Source of the DNA: Chloroflexota bacterium
GTDB lineage: Bacteria > Chloroflexota > Dehalococcoidia > Lucifugimonadales > Lucifugimonadaceae
NCBI GenBank assembly: GCA_009838175.1
Contig: VXSB01000014.1
Coordinates: 1-64,000 of the forward strand
Reading direction: 5' to 3'
Length of the DNA stretch: 64,000 bases
Positions within the stretch are counted from its first letter, which is position 1; every line of letters starts with the position of its first letter. The notes under the pieces were generated by a model. It was not told the origin of the DNA, did no database searches, and worked only from the letters and a program-made list of their open reading frames with translations. A program made the position numbers and the translations under genes. Below are positions 43,083 through 52,749 of the stretch, one piece after another.

Positions 43083-43603
43083 TGCTCCTGGAACTCGATG
43101 GCATCGGCCCACAAGTTGATCCGACCGCGTTCGTCAGTGCCAATGCGACTCTGATCGGCGATGTGCGCGTTGGCCCTCAATCCAGCGTTTGGCCTGGCGC
43201 GGTCATTAGGGCCGACAGCGGCACTATTTCGATCGGCATAGGATCGAACGTCCAAGACAACTCCGTCATCCACGCCGACGATGACGCTTCGATCGGCGAC
43301 GGTGTCACCATCGGGCACGGCGTCGTCTGCCACGCCAAGACGATCGGCGATGGGTGCCTTCTCGGAAACGGATCGGTTCTGAACGATGGAGTCATATTGG
43401 GAAACGGATGCCTCATCGCAGCAGGCTCAGTTATCCCTGAAAACGCTATATTTGAGGACAATCAACTCATCCGAGGTGTCCCAGGCAAGGCGATCGGCAA
43501 ACTGCGCGCCCGGCACCAAGAACTCCAGAAACGCGCCGCCAAAAGCTACGTCCGTCGCATCGAACGTTACAAGCAGGCTTCGTCTCCAGAAAACCCGCTT
43601 TAA
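43082..43603 (+). CDS. Gamma-class carbonic anhydrase-like hexapeptide protein
   Basis: Left-handed beta-helix trimer protein of 173 residues, likely hydrating CO2 or binding a related ligand. Hexapeptide repeats run from about residue 15 to 125 ('IGDVRVGPQSSVWPGAVIRA'). The three zinc-ligand histidines are in the family positions: H64 ('SVIHAD'), H79 and H84 ('IGHGVVCHA'). A C-terminal helix rich in Arg/Lys follows. It is translationally coupled to the preceding lipoprotein and convergent with argS, 9 bp apart. Catalytic activity is likely but not proven by sequence, as some family members act on other substrates. Confidence 0.88.
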   Translation: MLLELDGIGPQVDPTAFVSANATLIGDVRVGPQSSVWPGAVIRADSGTISIGIGSNVQDNSVIHADDDASIGDGVTIGHGVVCHAKTIGDGCLLGNGSVLNDGVILGNGCLIAAGSVIPENAIFEDNQLIRGVPGKAIGKLRARHQELQKRAAKSYVRRIERYKQASSPENPL

Positions 43604-43612
43604 AGCCGAGAC

Positions 43613-45286
43613 CTACATCCGCTCAGGCGCGTTCATCCCCATGATGTTCAACGTCCCGGCAAGTACGATGCGCGCAGCATCTACAAGTAGTAACCGCGCC
43701 TTGGTAATCTCAGCGTCAGCTGGATCACTCGATATCACCCTGCACGCTTCGTAGAAACGCTGCAACTCACGCGCCACCTCGTACGCGAAGTGCGGCATGT
43801 GGTGCGGTTCCAGCATCTCCGCTGAACGCGCGATCACATCGGGCAGCTCGTTCAACCGTCGCATCAACGCAAGTTCCTGATGCGTAGTTAGCAACGAAAC
43901 GTCGCCGTCTTCGAACTCAATGCCCCGCTCCGATGCTGCGCGCAACACCGCGCAGAGACGCGCATGGGCGTACTGAACATAGAAGACGGGATTTTCCGAC
44001 GTCTCAGCCTTCGCCAATTCCAGATCAAACTCCATATGCGTACCCGGTGTCCGCTCCAAGAAGATGTAGTGGCACGCATCCGGACCAACCGCATCCAACA
44101 ACTCGTCAGCGGCGATGAAGTTGTCCTTACGCTTGTTGAATCGAACCGTCTCGTCGCCCTTTTTGAAGTTCACGATCTGGTTGATGATGATCGTCAATTT
44201 CTCTGGAGCGACTCCGAGAGAATCCACGACCGCCTTCATCCGTGCCACATGCCCATGATGGTCGGCACCCCAAACATTTATCACCCGGTCGAAACCACGT
44301 TTCACGAACTTGTTGTAGTGATAAGCGATATCGGTTCCGAAGTAGGACGGGCCACGCTCCTTGCTCCGAATGATCACACTGTCGCTCTCGAGACCTATCT
44401 TGGTACCGAGGAACCACAGCGCGCCCTCGCGCTCCGATACGTAGCCGCGTTCCTCCAGCAACTTCAGCGAATCATCAAAATCGTCACCGTCGATCAACGA
44501 TTTCTCGCTGAACCACTCATCATACTCGATTCCCATCCGATCCAACGTGCCCCGAATATTCGCCAATGTGCGATCCAATGCTGGGGCTGATATGGCTTCC
44601 ATAGCTTCGTCTGCATCCAAGCCGGCTACGGGGTCACCTAACTCGGAGTAAAGCTCGGCACCGAGTTCAACAACATACTCGCCAGGATAGGACTCCGCAC
44701 CGAGTTCAGCGTCCTTACCTGCCGCCTGCAGAAAACGCACGTACGCAGATTCCGCAAATATTCGCATCTGATTGCCAGCATCGTTCACGTAGTACTCGCG
44801 CTGCACATCGTAGCCCGCGGCACCCAAGATGTTCGCCAATCCGTTGCCGATTGCGGCGCCGCGCACATGCCCTATGTGCAACGGTCCGGTCGGATTCACG
44901 CTCACAAACTCGACCTGAACGCTTTGCCCTGCTCCAACATCCAAATGCGCGAATTCGACTCCTGCTTCCCGAATCACGTGAATCTGGGAACGCAGCCATT
45001 CATCATCCAGCTTGAAGTTGATAAACCCGGGACCAGCGATGCTCACATCATCCACCATCGCAGTCGATGGAATGTTGTCTACGATCTCGGTTGCGATCGC
45101 TCGAGGCGCCATTCGCATGCTTGATGCCAACGCCATCGCCACGCTCGTGCTGTAGTCGCCATGCTCCGCATGTTTCGGTCGCTCCACCGACGGCGCAACC
45201 TCGCCGATCTCCGGCAGCGAATCTGATGCGATCGCCGACTGAAGAGCCGAAACAACCATCTCTGCTATCTGTTTTTGCGGGTGCAT
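43613..45286 (-). CDS. argS: Arginyl-tRNA synthetase
   Basis: Class I aminoacyl-tRNA synthetase of 557 residues. The N-terminal tRNA D-loop-binding domain (about 1-110) leads to 'VNPTGPLHIGHVRGAAIGN', with the HIGH motif. The second signature is degenerate, 'RFNKRKDNFIAADELLDAVG', in the position of KMSKS, as is common in this family. The C-terminal anticodon-binding domain has 'PEVIARSAEM'-like DALR features. ATG 45286 is the natural start. It is monocistronic and convergent with the carbonic anhydrase gene. Confidence 0.96.
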   Translation of the reverse strand: MHPQKQIAEMVVSALQSAIASDSLPEIGEVAPSVERPKHAEHGDYSTSVAMALASSMRMAPRAIATEIVDNIPSTAMVDDVSIAGPGFINFKLDDEWLRSQIHVIREAGVEFAHLDVGAGQSVQVEFVSVNPTGPLHIGHVRGAAIGNGLANILGAAGYDVQREYYVNDAGNQMRIFAESAYVRFLQAAGKDAELGAESYPGEYVVELGAELYSELGDPVAGLDADEAMEAISAPALDRTLANIRGTLDRMGIEYDEWFSEKSLIDGDDFDDSLKLLEERGYVSEREGALWFLGTKIGLESDSVIIRSKERGPSYFGTDIAYHYNKFVKRGFDRVINVWGADHHGHVARMKAVVDSLGVAPEKLTIIINQIVNFKKGDETVRFNKRKDNFIAADELLDAVGPDACHYIFLERTPGTHMEFDLELAKAETSENPVFYVQYAHARLCAVLRAASERGIEFEDGDVSLLTTHQELALMRRLNELPDVIARSAEMLEPHHMPHFAYEVARELQRFYEACRVISSDPADAEITKARLLLVDAARIVLAGTLNIMGMNAPERM

Positions 45287-45423
45287 CGCTACCCCATCTC
45301 ATTCACGAAATACGCACGACAGGACTTGCCGATACGCATGTATCCTGCTATCACACCACCTCACGTATATATAAGGATAAGAAACCGCAATCCTAGCACG
45401 CCTCCACACCCCACACAATCGCC

Positions 45424-45651
45424 ATGCCCAACACTGAACAAACCCAACGATCCCAATACATCTTTAAGGCAGGTCAACGCCTCGGCATACCAATTTCCGA
45501 GGATCACGCCGAACTGGTTGCAAAATCGAGCGATTCGCTATACGACGCTATCGATACCGTGCGGTCCTTGGAATACCAAGACCACGAGCCTTGCAACGTG
45601 TTCCACCCGGTGGTCTTGATAGACGGTTCTGGCAAAGGGGGCGATCGATGA
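45424..45651 (+). CDS. Small GatC/AtzG-like amidase partner
   Basis: A 75-residue protein resembling the DUF4089/AtzG group of GatC-like subunits. A helical N-terminal half with 'AGQRLGIPISEDHAELVAKS' is followed by a short C-terminal tail 'EPCNVFHPVVL', comparable to the acidic-aromatic-Pro tail that lies along the partner amidase. It overlaps the downstream amidase by 4 bp (ATGA), strong support for a heteromeric complex. It is divergent from argS. The family assignment comes from pattern and context rather than clear identity. Confidence 0.65.
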   Translation: MPNTEQTQRSQYIFKAGQRLGIPISEDHAELVAKSSDSLYDAIDTVRSLEYQDHEPCNVFHPVVLIDGSGKGGDR

Positions 45652-47084
45652 GCAATAGACGCGAAGACCTAGCATTCGCTTCCATCCACGAGATAGCGCC
45701 CAAAATCAAAGATGGCTCCGTCTCTCCAGTCGAATTGACACAAATCGCACTTGAGCGCGTCGCAAAACTCGACTCGAAGTTGAACTCCTTCCTCGACGTT
45801 TGGCAGGATGAAGCGCTCGCGTCCGCCGCGAAAGTCGAACATGAGATCGCAAATGGCGACTACAAGGGACCGATGCATGGCATTCCCATCGGTCTCAAAG
45901 ACCTTGTCGACGTTGAGGGTAAAGCTACCACCGCCGGTTCCAAAGTCCTGCAATCCAACATCGCCAAATCCAACGCCACAGTTACCAAACGACTGAACCA
46001 TGCCGGTGCGATCACTATTGGCAAAACCAATCTCGTCGAATTCGCGTTGGGTTCTGCAGGCGTAAATCCATATACCGGCGATGCCCGCAACCCTTGGGAT
46101 ACTGACAAGATAACCGGCGGTTCTAGTAGCGGATCTGGTGCCGCCGTCGCTGGTGGATTGGTTTACGGCGCACTCGGATCCGACACCGGCGGGAGCATAC
46201 GAATGCCAGCATCACTGTGCGGAATCGCCGGTCTAAAGCCGACCTACGGGCGAGTGCCACGCACTGGCGTGCTGGACCTTTCGTGGAGCAAAGACCACGT
46301 GGGACCCATGACAAGACGAACCGCCGACTGCGCACACATGCTCAACGTCATCGCCGGACACGACCCGCGCGACATCGCATCCTCCACTCGGCGTGTCCCA
46401 AACTTCGCAGCCGACCTCGACAAGGGTTTAGACGGATTACGGATAGGAGTCCCTGAACACTACTTCTTCAACCCCGACATCGTAGATCCCGAAGTGTTGG
46501 CAAGTGTCAACACCGCGATTGAGTTGCTCGCGAATAACGGTGCCGAAATCGTTCCCATACCGATGGAATGGGTGTCGCAAGGTCGAGCCATAAATGTGAT
46601 CATCTCCGTTGCCGAAGGACTAGCAGTGCACGAAAAGTTGCTGCCAGAACACGCCGACGACTACACGCCAGCCGTCCGCACCCGAATGCTCACCGCGCTC
46701 AGCATTCCGGCAGTCGATTACATCCGCGCCCAACGCGCCAGACAGGCATTCAGCGTACAAATGGCGGAAGCCACAAAGGACATCGACGTTCTCGCAACCC
46801 CTTCGATACCCGTACCTGCCCACACGATTAAGGAATGTACCGTGCCACCCGGTGAAGCACTTGCCGAAAAGAGCCATGAAATCCCACTCTTCACCTCAAT
46901 CTTCGATGTCACCGGTGAGCCGTCACTCTCGGTACTCTGCGGCTTCGACTCCACCAACATGCCGATCGGCCTGATGATCTCCGGTCACGCGTTCGACGAG
47001 TCAACGGTGCTCCGAGTCGGTCACGCCTATGAAGAACTAACCGGCTGGCACACCAGAAGACCGCCAATAGATTCCACACGGTAG
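45648..47084 (+). CDS. Amidase-signature family amidase (with AtzG-like partner)
   Basis: Amidohydrolase of 478 residues. Triad: K84 in 'PIGLKDLVD', S159/S160 in 'TGGSSSGSG' and S183 in 'GGSIRMPASLCG'. The ATG at 45648 overlaps the preceding small gene; an upstream in-frame ATG (45591) would add 19 residues from within that gene and is rejected. It resembles AtzE/GatA-like amidases in having a coupled small partner. It differs from the amidase at 127-1551 in its loop sequences, so the two are not recent duplicates. Substrate unknown; no signal peptide. Confidence 0.9.
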   Translation: MSNRREDLAFASIHEIAPKIKDGSVSPVELTQIALERVAKLDSKLNSFLDVWQDEALASAAKVEHEIANGDYKGPMHGIPIGLKDLVDVEGKATTAGSKVLQSNIAKSNATVTKRLNHAGAITIGKTNLVEFALGSAGVNPYTGDARNPWDTDKITGGSSSGSGAAVAGGLVYGALGSDTGGSIRMPASLCGIAGLKPTYGRVPRTGVLDLSWSKDHVGPMTRRTADCAHMLNVIAGHDPRDIASSTRRVPNFAADLDKGLDGLRIGVPEHYFFNPDIVDPEVLASVNTAIELLANNGAEIVPIPMEWVSQGRAINVIISVAEGLAVHEKLLPEHADDYTPAVRTRMLTALSIPAVDYIRAQRARQAFSVQMAEATKDIDVLATPSIPVPAHTIKECTVPPGEALAEKSHEIPLFTSIFDVTGEPSLSVLCGFDSTNMPIGLMISGHAFDESTVLRVGHAYEELTGWHTRRPPIDSTR

Positions 47085-47137
47085 CATTTTCCCTGAAGCC
47101 CCTCTCCGCGAGAGGCCTTCGCACAACGACCAAAGTA

Positions 47138-47174
47138 CCCTCTCCCCTTCGCGGGAGAGGGTTAGGGTGAGGGG
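47138..47174. repeat. REP-like palindrome
   Basis: CCCTCTCCC (47138-47146), 6-nt loop, GGGAGAGGG (47153-47161), then 'TTAGGGTGAGGGG'. It lies in the 172-bp gap between the amidase and the methyltransferase. A related half-element 'CCTCTCCGCGAGAGG' lies 37 bp before it. Confidence 0.8.
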
Positions 47175-47256
47175 GGATCGGGCCAGGGGGCGCTGCAACC
47201 CACCCAAACAACCAACAACCATCCTTCAACATCATTCGCATCCTAGTTCAAACCCC

Positions 47257-47847
47257 ATGCACACCGAAACCGACTCCACACACCCCAAAAAGCGCTCACG
47301 ATACGAACGTTACGTGAATCGTCCATCAATGCGCAAGGAACGCGGCTTCGCCTGCATCGGGCTCGACCGACCAACCGATCCTGTAAACGTGGGACACGCA
47401 CTCCGCGCCGCGTTCTGCTTCGATGCCAAGCTAGTCATCATCGGTGGTAACCCATCAGGCATCCGCCTCCCGAAACTCCACACCGACCCCATGCGGTCAT
47501 TCCGCCACATCCCGGTTATCAGATCCAACAACCTCCTCGACGCCGTCCCTGAAGGGACCACAATCGTCGGCATCGAACTCTCAGACGACGCTTCCACACT
47601 CATGGACTTCAATCACCCTGAACGTGCCTGCTACATCTTCGGACCTGAAAACGGCTCCATCTCCGACGATATCCTCGATCATTGCACCCACAAAGTCATG
47701 ATCCCCACAATGGCATCGCTAAACCTCGGTATGACCGTCAACATCGTCATGTACGACCGGTTGGCGAAAGCGTGGCCCAAGATGCAACCCAGGCTCGAAA
47801 GAATCGATCGAGCGTCTTCCCATACAACGTTCGGAACTAACGAGTGA
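47257..47847 (+). CDS. SpoU/TrmH-family RNA 2'-O-methyltransferase
   Basis: SPOUT-class methyltransferase of 196 residues using S-adenosylmethionine. Motif 2 is 'CYIFGPENGSISDDILDHC' and motif 3 'MIPTMASLNLGMTVNIVMYD', together forming the trefoil-knot cofactor site. The Asn/Arg motif 1 region is 'PTDPVNVGHALRAAFCFDA'. The start at ATG 47257 is preferred; an upstream in-frame ATG would include the intergenic repeat. It overlaps the MFS gene by 4 bp (GTGA). Likely tRNA 2'-O-methylation; the target position cannot be read. Confidence 0.85.
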   Translation: MHTETDSTHPKKRSRYERYVNRPSMRKERGFACIGLDRPTDPVNVGHALRAAFCFDAKLVIIGGNPSGIRLPKLHTDPMRSFRHIPVIRSNNLLDAVPEGTTIVGIELSDDASTLMDFNHPERACYIFGPENGSISDDILDHCTHKVMIPTMASLNLGMTVNIVMYDRLAKAWPKMQPRLERIDRASSHTTFGTNE

Positions 47848-49175
47848 ACCTGACTCGTTCACCACGCCGTTCACGCATGCAAGGCGTCTACTACGGCTGG
47901 TACATGCTCGCCGGTGCGTCCGTCATGAACGCTCTAGGCGGCACCATCGTCTGGCAAGGCTTCGCCGTATTCTTCATCCCCGTCGCCGAATCCCTCGGCA
48001 TCGCCTACTGGCAGACCTCACTGGCATTCGCACTCGCTAGAGCCGAAAACGGCGTCCTCGGACCCATCACCGGATGGGCCCTCGACAAATTCGGTTACAT
48101 CCCACTGATCCTTGCCGGCACGCTAATCACCGGATTCGGTTACATCCTTCTATCAAGGCAAGACACCTACATCGCCTTTCTACTCGTCTACCTATGCGTC
48201 GTATCCATCGGTTCATCGACATCTTTCATGCAGGCCACCACCGCCGCACTCAACACCTGGTTCATCCGATACCGCGGACTCGTCATGTCCATCAACAGCG
48301 CCGCATTCCGACTCGGCGGCGCGATTGTCATACCGCTACTATCCGTGGGAGTCATCAACCTCGGTTGGCAGACCACTTCAGTGATCGTCGGCATCATCTT
48401 GGTCGTTGCAATCGCTCCCCTCTCTTTTCTATTTAGACGCTCGCCGGAGAGCATGGGACTCAAACCCGACGGCGGCATCTCTTATACCCACATGCGGCGT
48501 CGAATCAGAGAACGCACCGCAGACGCAAACAATACTTCCCAAGCCGTTGCAGTCGACACTTCCCAATCCGACACCTCGTCCGAAGGCGATTTCACCACCA
48601 AACAAGCCCTCAAAACCCCGTCGTTCTGGATCCTCGTCACCGCTACGACCCTTCGAATATCCGTACACGGCACCATATTCCTGCATTTCATCCCAATCCT
48701 CGTCTCCCGAGGCGAAGCTCAACAGACCGCAGCCAACCTAGTCGGCGCAATCTCCCTCGCCGCCGTACCCGTCATCATCTTCACCGGATACATCAGCGAC
48801 CGAGTTGGACGCCCCCTGATGCTCACCTTCCTCTACAGCGCCTCAGCCGTCAGCCTGCTACTCATCACACTCGTCGAAGGCACCTGGCCCATATTCCTCG
48901 CCATGCTCCTCTTTGTCGGATCCGAAGCCGGATCATCCCTGAACTGGGCAATCATCGGAGACCTCTTCGGACGCGCAAGATACGCAACCATCCGTGGTAT
49001 GATGGCACCCATCTACAACGCCGCCCTGATCGTTGCACCCGTAGCCGCCGGCTACACCTTCGACCAACTCGGAACCTACCAACCCGTACTTATAGCCGGC
49101 ACCATCCTAATGTTCACAGCCGCCGGCGTCTTCCTAATTCTGCAACCCGCCGTTAGGAGAAGCAGGCTTGCCTGA
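47844..49175 (+). CDS. MFS transporter
   Basis: Twelve-helix major facilitator of 443 residues, starting at GTG overlapping the methyltransferase stop. The N-terminal helix pattern 'GVYYGWYMLAGASVMNALGG' and the central loop after helix 6 ('PESMGLKPDGG') are typical of the monocarboxylate/oxalate-formate-like branch. A hydrophilic Ser/Thr-rich central loop (about residues 212-255) separates the two six-helix bundles. 'GYISDRVGRP' is the second conserved loop. Substrate unknown; an organic acid is a reasonable guess. Confidence 0.85.
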   Translation: MNLTRSPRRSRMQGVYYGWYMLAGASVMNALGGTIVWQGFAVFFIPVAESLGIAYWQTSLAFALARAENGVLGPITGWALDKFGYIPLILAGTLITGFGYILLSRQDTYIAFLLVYLCVVSIGSSTSFMQATTAALNTWFIRYRGLVMSINSAAFRLGGAIVIPLLSVGVINLGWQTTSVIVGIILVVAIAPLSFLFRRSPESMGLKPDGGISYTHMRRRIRERTADANNTSQAVAVDTSQSDTSSEGDFTTKQALKTPSFWILVTATTLRISVHGTIFLHFIPILVSRGEAQQTAANLVGAISLAAVPVIIFTGYISDRVGRPLMLTFLYSASAVSLLLITLVEGTWPIFLAMLLFVGSEAGSSLNWAIIGDLFGRARYATIRGMMAPIYNAALIVAPVAAGYTFDQLGTYQPVLIAGTILMFTAAGVFLILQPAVRRSRLA

Positions 49176-49257
49176 CAGTAATCAGAAGCGGCGAAAAGAT
49201 CAAGTTCGCATCGCAACAGAGTCACGCAGATTCACCGATCGAAAACTGTGGAAATCA

Positions 49258-49334
49258 TGGTCGGGGCAACAGGATTTGAACCTGTGACCTCTTGACCCCC
49301 AGTCAAGTGCGCTGCCAGACTGCGCCATGCCCCG
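49258..49334 (-). tRNA. tRNA-Pro (anticodon GGG), CCA encoded
   Basis: Cloverleaf on the minus strand, 77 nt including CCA. Acceptor CGGGGCA/TGCCCCG, D-arm with GCGCAGTCTGGCAGCGC, anticodon stem CTTGA/TCAAG around loop CTGGGGG (anticodon GGG), variable AGGTC, T-arm ACAGG-TTCAAAT-CCTGT, discriminator A and genomic CCA. It lies between the MFS gene and hisS. Confidence 0.95.
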
Positions 49335-49421
49335 ACTACGTATCCGAAAGTCTATCAAAGCGCCATATCCACTCTCTCAATCTACCGTTCTCACAATCGG
49401 GGAACATAGAATCGGTGAGAT

Positions 49422-50711
49422 ATGCCTGAACAACAAAATTACCGTGCTCCGCGCGGTGTCGCCGACATCCTTCCCGACGACCAAACCCTCTGGACCGCAG
49501 TCAAATCAACCGCGATTTACACCGCGCGCCAGTTCGGATACCAGCAGATCGACACCCCCGTCTTCGAGCACACCAGCCTATTCCGCCGCGGCGTCGGCGA
49601 CGAGACCGACATCGTTCAAAAAGAGATGTACTCCTTCGAAGACCTCGGAGGAGACTCTCTGACCCTCCGACCTGAAGGCACTGCACCTGTATGCCGCTCC
49701 TACATCGAACACGGTATGCACAACCTCCCGCAGCCGGTCCGCCTCTTTTACATCGCCCCGATGTTCCGATACGACCGCCCCCAAGCTGGTCGCTTTCGGC
49801 AGCACCATCAGTTCGGATGCGAAGCCATCGGCGACCCTTCGCCAAACATCGACGCCGAAATCATCGAGATCGGGCTACGTTACATAACCGCTCTAGGACT
49901 GTCCGACGTCACCGTTCGCATCAACTCCATCGGCGATCCAGCAACCCGAACCAGTTACGCCGACGATCTCCGCAACCACTACGCAAAATACGCCAACGAT
50001 CTGCCCAAAGTCGACCGCGACCGACTCAATCGCGCCCCTCTACGTCTGCTCGATTCAAAGGAGCCAGCGACGCGCAAACTCAGCGCCGACGCACCTAAAT
50101 CACTCGACTATCTCTCCGACAATGCCAGAAACCACTGGGAAGCACTGCTCACGCTTCTCGATGGCATGAAAATAGCGTACCCGAATTTCAACTACCACAT
50201 CGACCACACCTTGGTTCGTGGATTGGACTACTACAATCGCACCGTCTTCGAGTTCGAACCATCTACCGAAGGCAGTCAAACATCCCTATTCGGTGGTGGG
50301 CGATACGACCCCCTAATCGGAATCCTCGGCGGCAATGATACCCCGGGTGTCGGATTCGGCTCTGGCATCGAACGCATCATCCTTGAAATCCAACGTCAAG
50401 AATCCCTAGAAATCGATGTTCCACCCCTAAACGCCGTGATGGTCCACGTCGGCGATAATGCAACTAACCGAGCGTCTTCCTTGGCAGCCGAACTGCGTAA
50501 CCAAGGCATATCCGTGCTGATGGCGCCCGCTGGTAAATCGATGCGCGCGCAGATGCGTTACGCAAACCGCGCCAACGCCAACTACGCCATCATCCTTGGA
50601 AACCGCGAAATTGAGCAAGGCGTTGCAGCTGTTAAACCTCTCCAATTCGAAGGCGATCAAAATCTCGTTACGCTCGACGCCCAATCGATCGCAAAATCCA
50701 TAGCCGAATAA
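49422..50711 (+). CDS. hisS: Histidyl-tRNA synthetase
   Basis: Class II synthetase of 429 residues. Motif 2 region '[19 protein letters not shown]' and '[20 protein letters not shown]'; HisRS signature '[14 protein letters not shown]'; motif 3 '[14 protein letters not shown]'. The C-terminal anticodon-binding domain starts near residue 325. A TAGAAT box is nine bases before the ATG, so transcripts may have a very short leader. The stop overlaps the prfA start by one base, forming the common hisS-prfA-prmC style translation operon. Confidence 0.97.
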   Translation: MPEQQNYRAPRGVADILPDDQTLWTAVKSTAIYTARQFGYQQIDTPVFEHTSLFRRGVGDETDIVQKEMYSFEDLGGDSLTLRPEGTAPVCRSYIEHGMHNLPQPVRLFYIAPMFRYDRPQAGRFRQHHQFGCEAIGDPSPNIDAEIIEIGLRYITALGLSDVTVRINSIGDPATRTSYADDLRNHYAKYANDLPKVDRDRLNRAPLRLLDSKEPATRKLSADAPKSLDYLSDNARNHWEALLTLLDGMKIAYPNFNYHIDHTLVRGLDYYNRTVFEFEPSTEGSQTSLFGGGRYDPLIGILGGNDTPGVGFGSGIERIILEIQRQESLEIDVPPLNAVMVHVGDNATNRASSLAAELRNQGISVLMAPAGKSMRAQMRYANRANANYAIILGNREIEQGVAAVKPLQFEGDQNLVTLDAQSIAKSIAE

Positions 50712-51814
50712 TGCCCGAGATATCAACAGTTGAAGATCGCCTCCGTGCGAGCCTAGAAGTAGCAGCCGACAGGCAGTCGGAACTTGAGACGCAGATGTCA
50801 CAACCAGACATCGTTTCAGATCGCCTGAAGATGCAACGACTCGGCAGAGAATACTCGCGCATATCAGCACTAGTCCGCCTCCGCGACGAATTCGACGCAG
50901 TAATCGATGAAATCGCCGATGCCGAAACAATCCTCGCCGAAGAATCCGACGACGACATGATAGAGATGGCGCGCGACATCATCCTTGACCAGCAGACACG
51001 CCGCGGTGAGCTCGTCCAAGAAATCCAAATCGCGCTCATCCCGCGCGACGAAACCGACGACGCCGACGCGGTTCTCGAAATCCGCGCCGGTACTGGCGGC
51101 GACGAAGCGGGACTCTTCGCCAACGAACTCTTCCGCATGTATCAGCGTTTCGCCGAAAATCACGGCTGGCGAACTTCTGTGCTCTCTCTCAACGACACCG
51201 GAATCGGCGGCATCAAAGAGGTCGTCTTCGAGATCGAAGGCGAAGGCGCATATCCGCGTCTAAAGCACGAAAGCGGCACCCACCGCGTGCAACGCGTCCC
51301 GCAAACCGAATCTCAAGGACGCATCCACACCTCCGCCGCAACCGTCGCCGTTCTCCCGAAAGCCGAAGACATCGACATCGAAATCGACGACAAGGATCTC
51401 AAGATCGACATCTTCCACGCCGGCGGTCACGGCGGACAAAACGTCAACAAAGTCGCCACCGCCGTACGCATCACACACGAACCGTCCGGCATCGTCGCCC
51501 AGTGCCAGAACGAACGTTCCCAACTCCAAAACAAAATGCAAGCGATGGATATCCTACGCGCCCGGCTCTGGGACATGGAACTCCGACGACGCGCATCTGA
51601 AGAAGCCGCAAACAGAAAAGCCCAAATCGGCTCCGGCGACCGCTCCGAAAAAATCCGCACTTACAACTTCCCACAATCCCGAGTCACCGATCACCGCATC
51701 AACCTCACGAGTCACAACCTCCCGAAAATCCTCGACGGCGAAATCGACGAATTCGTCAACGCGCTCCTTCACGAGGAGCAAACCAGAAAAATCCAAGCCG
51801 CGTCAGATAGCTGA
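50711..51814 (+). CDS. prfA: Peptide chain release factor 1
   Basis: RF1, 367 residues, releasing peptides at UAA and UAG. The GGQ is in '[16 protein letters not shown]'. The tripeptide anticodon position reads 'VPQTES', a PxT-type sequence (Gln instead of the common Ala/Val/Glu) and quite different from the SPF of prfB at 14 kb. '[18 protein letters not shown]' is the conserved region before it. It is coupled to hisS by one-base overlap and followed 13 bp later by prmC. Confidence 0.96.
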   Translation: MPEISTVEDRLRASLEVAADRQSELETQMSQPDIVSDRLKMQRLGREYSRISALVRLRDEFDAVIDEIADAETILAEESDDDMIEMARDIILDQQTRRGELVQEIQIALIPRDETDDADAVLEIRAGTGGDEAGLFANELFRMYQRFAENHGWRTSVLSLNDTGIGGIKEVVFEIEGEGAYPRLKHESGTHRVQRVPQTESQGRIHTSAATVAVLPKAEDIDIEIDDKDLKIDIFHAGGHGGQNVNKVATAVRITHEPSGIVAQCQNERSQLQNKMQAMDILRARLWDMELRRRASEEAANRKAQIGSGDRSEKIRTYNFPQSRVTDHRINLTSHNLPKILDGEIDEFVNALLHEEQTRKIQAASDS

Positions 51815-51827
51815 CACCTCTTTCTCA

Positions 51828-52691
51828 TTGCCAACCATTGCGGAAGCGACCCGCGCAACTACATCTGCTCTTCTGAACGCAGGCATTCCTTCCGACGAGG
51901 CCTCAGTTGAGGCTCGCACGATGCTGCGATCGGTGTGCGGCATCACCCAAGAACAACTTCTCGCGAATTATTCAGACGAACTGCCTACGACGGCCGCCTA
52001 TTGTCTCGAACACCTCCTGTCCCACCGCGCATCCCGCGAACCCCTCGCCTACATCCTAGGCGAAAAAGAGTTCTACGGCCGTAACTTCCAAGTAGACCGA
52101 CGCGTACTCATTCCAAGACCCGAAACTGAACTGCTCATTGACCTTTGCACTCAATTCGCCGAACATCATCATCTGCAGCAACCCAACATTTGCGACATCG
52201 GCACCGGCTCGGGTGTAATCGCTATTACCCTCGCACACGAAATCCCGAACTCCAGAATCACCGCCACTGATATCAGCGAAGACGCGCTCGAATTAGCTAG
52301 GAGCAACGCGAAAAATCACGACGTCAACGTCAATTTCGCCAATAAGGATGCAACGGAACCACAGATCAACCTTCACTTCGACATCATCGTCTCAAATCCT
52401 CCTTACATCAAGAGGAGCGCACTGGAAACCCTCCAACCCGAAGTCCGCGACTGGGAACCCCGTCAAGCCCTTGATGGCGGTCCGAACGGCATGGATGTCC
52501 TGCAGCCACTCATCGAAACACTCCCAAACCTGCTGCGGAAAAACGGACCAACTGCCGCATTCATCGAGATAGACCCGCCGATAGCACAATCATGCCTCGA
52601 AACTGTCCGCGCCGCTGTACCAGATGCTGAAATCCAAATCCACCTCGACTTCGCCGGGTTGGAACGCGTACTCGTCGTCCTACGCGTTTGA
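51828..52691 (+). CDS. prmC: Release factor glutamine methyltransferase
   Basis: S-adenosylmethionine-dependent methyltransferase of 287 residues that modifies the Gln of the GGQ motif in RF1 and RF2. The N-terminal five-helix domain leads to 'PLAYILGEKEFYGRNF' and 'VLIPRPETELLID'. The cofactor loop is 'CDIGTGSGVIAITLA'; the catalytic NPPY is in 'DIIVSNPPYIKR'. It starts at TTG 51828, 13 bp after prfA, which is weak but consistent with the family N-terminus. Position directly after its substrate gene supports the call. Confidence 0.94.
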   Translation: MPTIAEATRATTSALLNAGIPSDEASVEARTMLRSVCGITQEQLLANYSDELPTTAAYCLEHLLSHRASREPLAYILGEKEFYGRNFQVDRRVLIPRPETELLIDLCTQFAEHHHLQQPNICDIGTGSGVIAITLAHEIPNSRITATDISEDALELARSNAKNHDVNVNFANKDATEPQINLHFDIIVSNPPYIKRSALETLQPEVRDWEPRQALDGGPNGMDVLQPLIETLPNLLRKNGPTAAFIEIDPPIAQSCLETVRAAVPDAEIQIHLDFAGLERVLVVLRV

Positions 52692-52749
52692 CACACCAAA
52701 ACGTTAGAATTTCACGAACCCGACATCGACCGAACCATCGGAGCACAAA

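Noticed and set aside
44120-44145. argS lacking a proper KMSKS motif as a sign of a defective gene
   Set aside because: Degenerate KMSKS is common in arginyl-tRNA synthetases, and the rest of the protein is intact.
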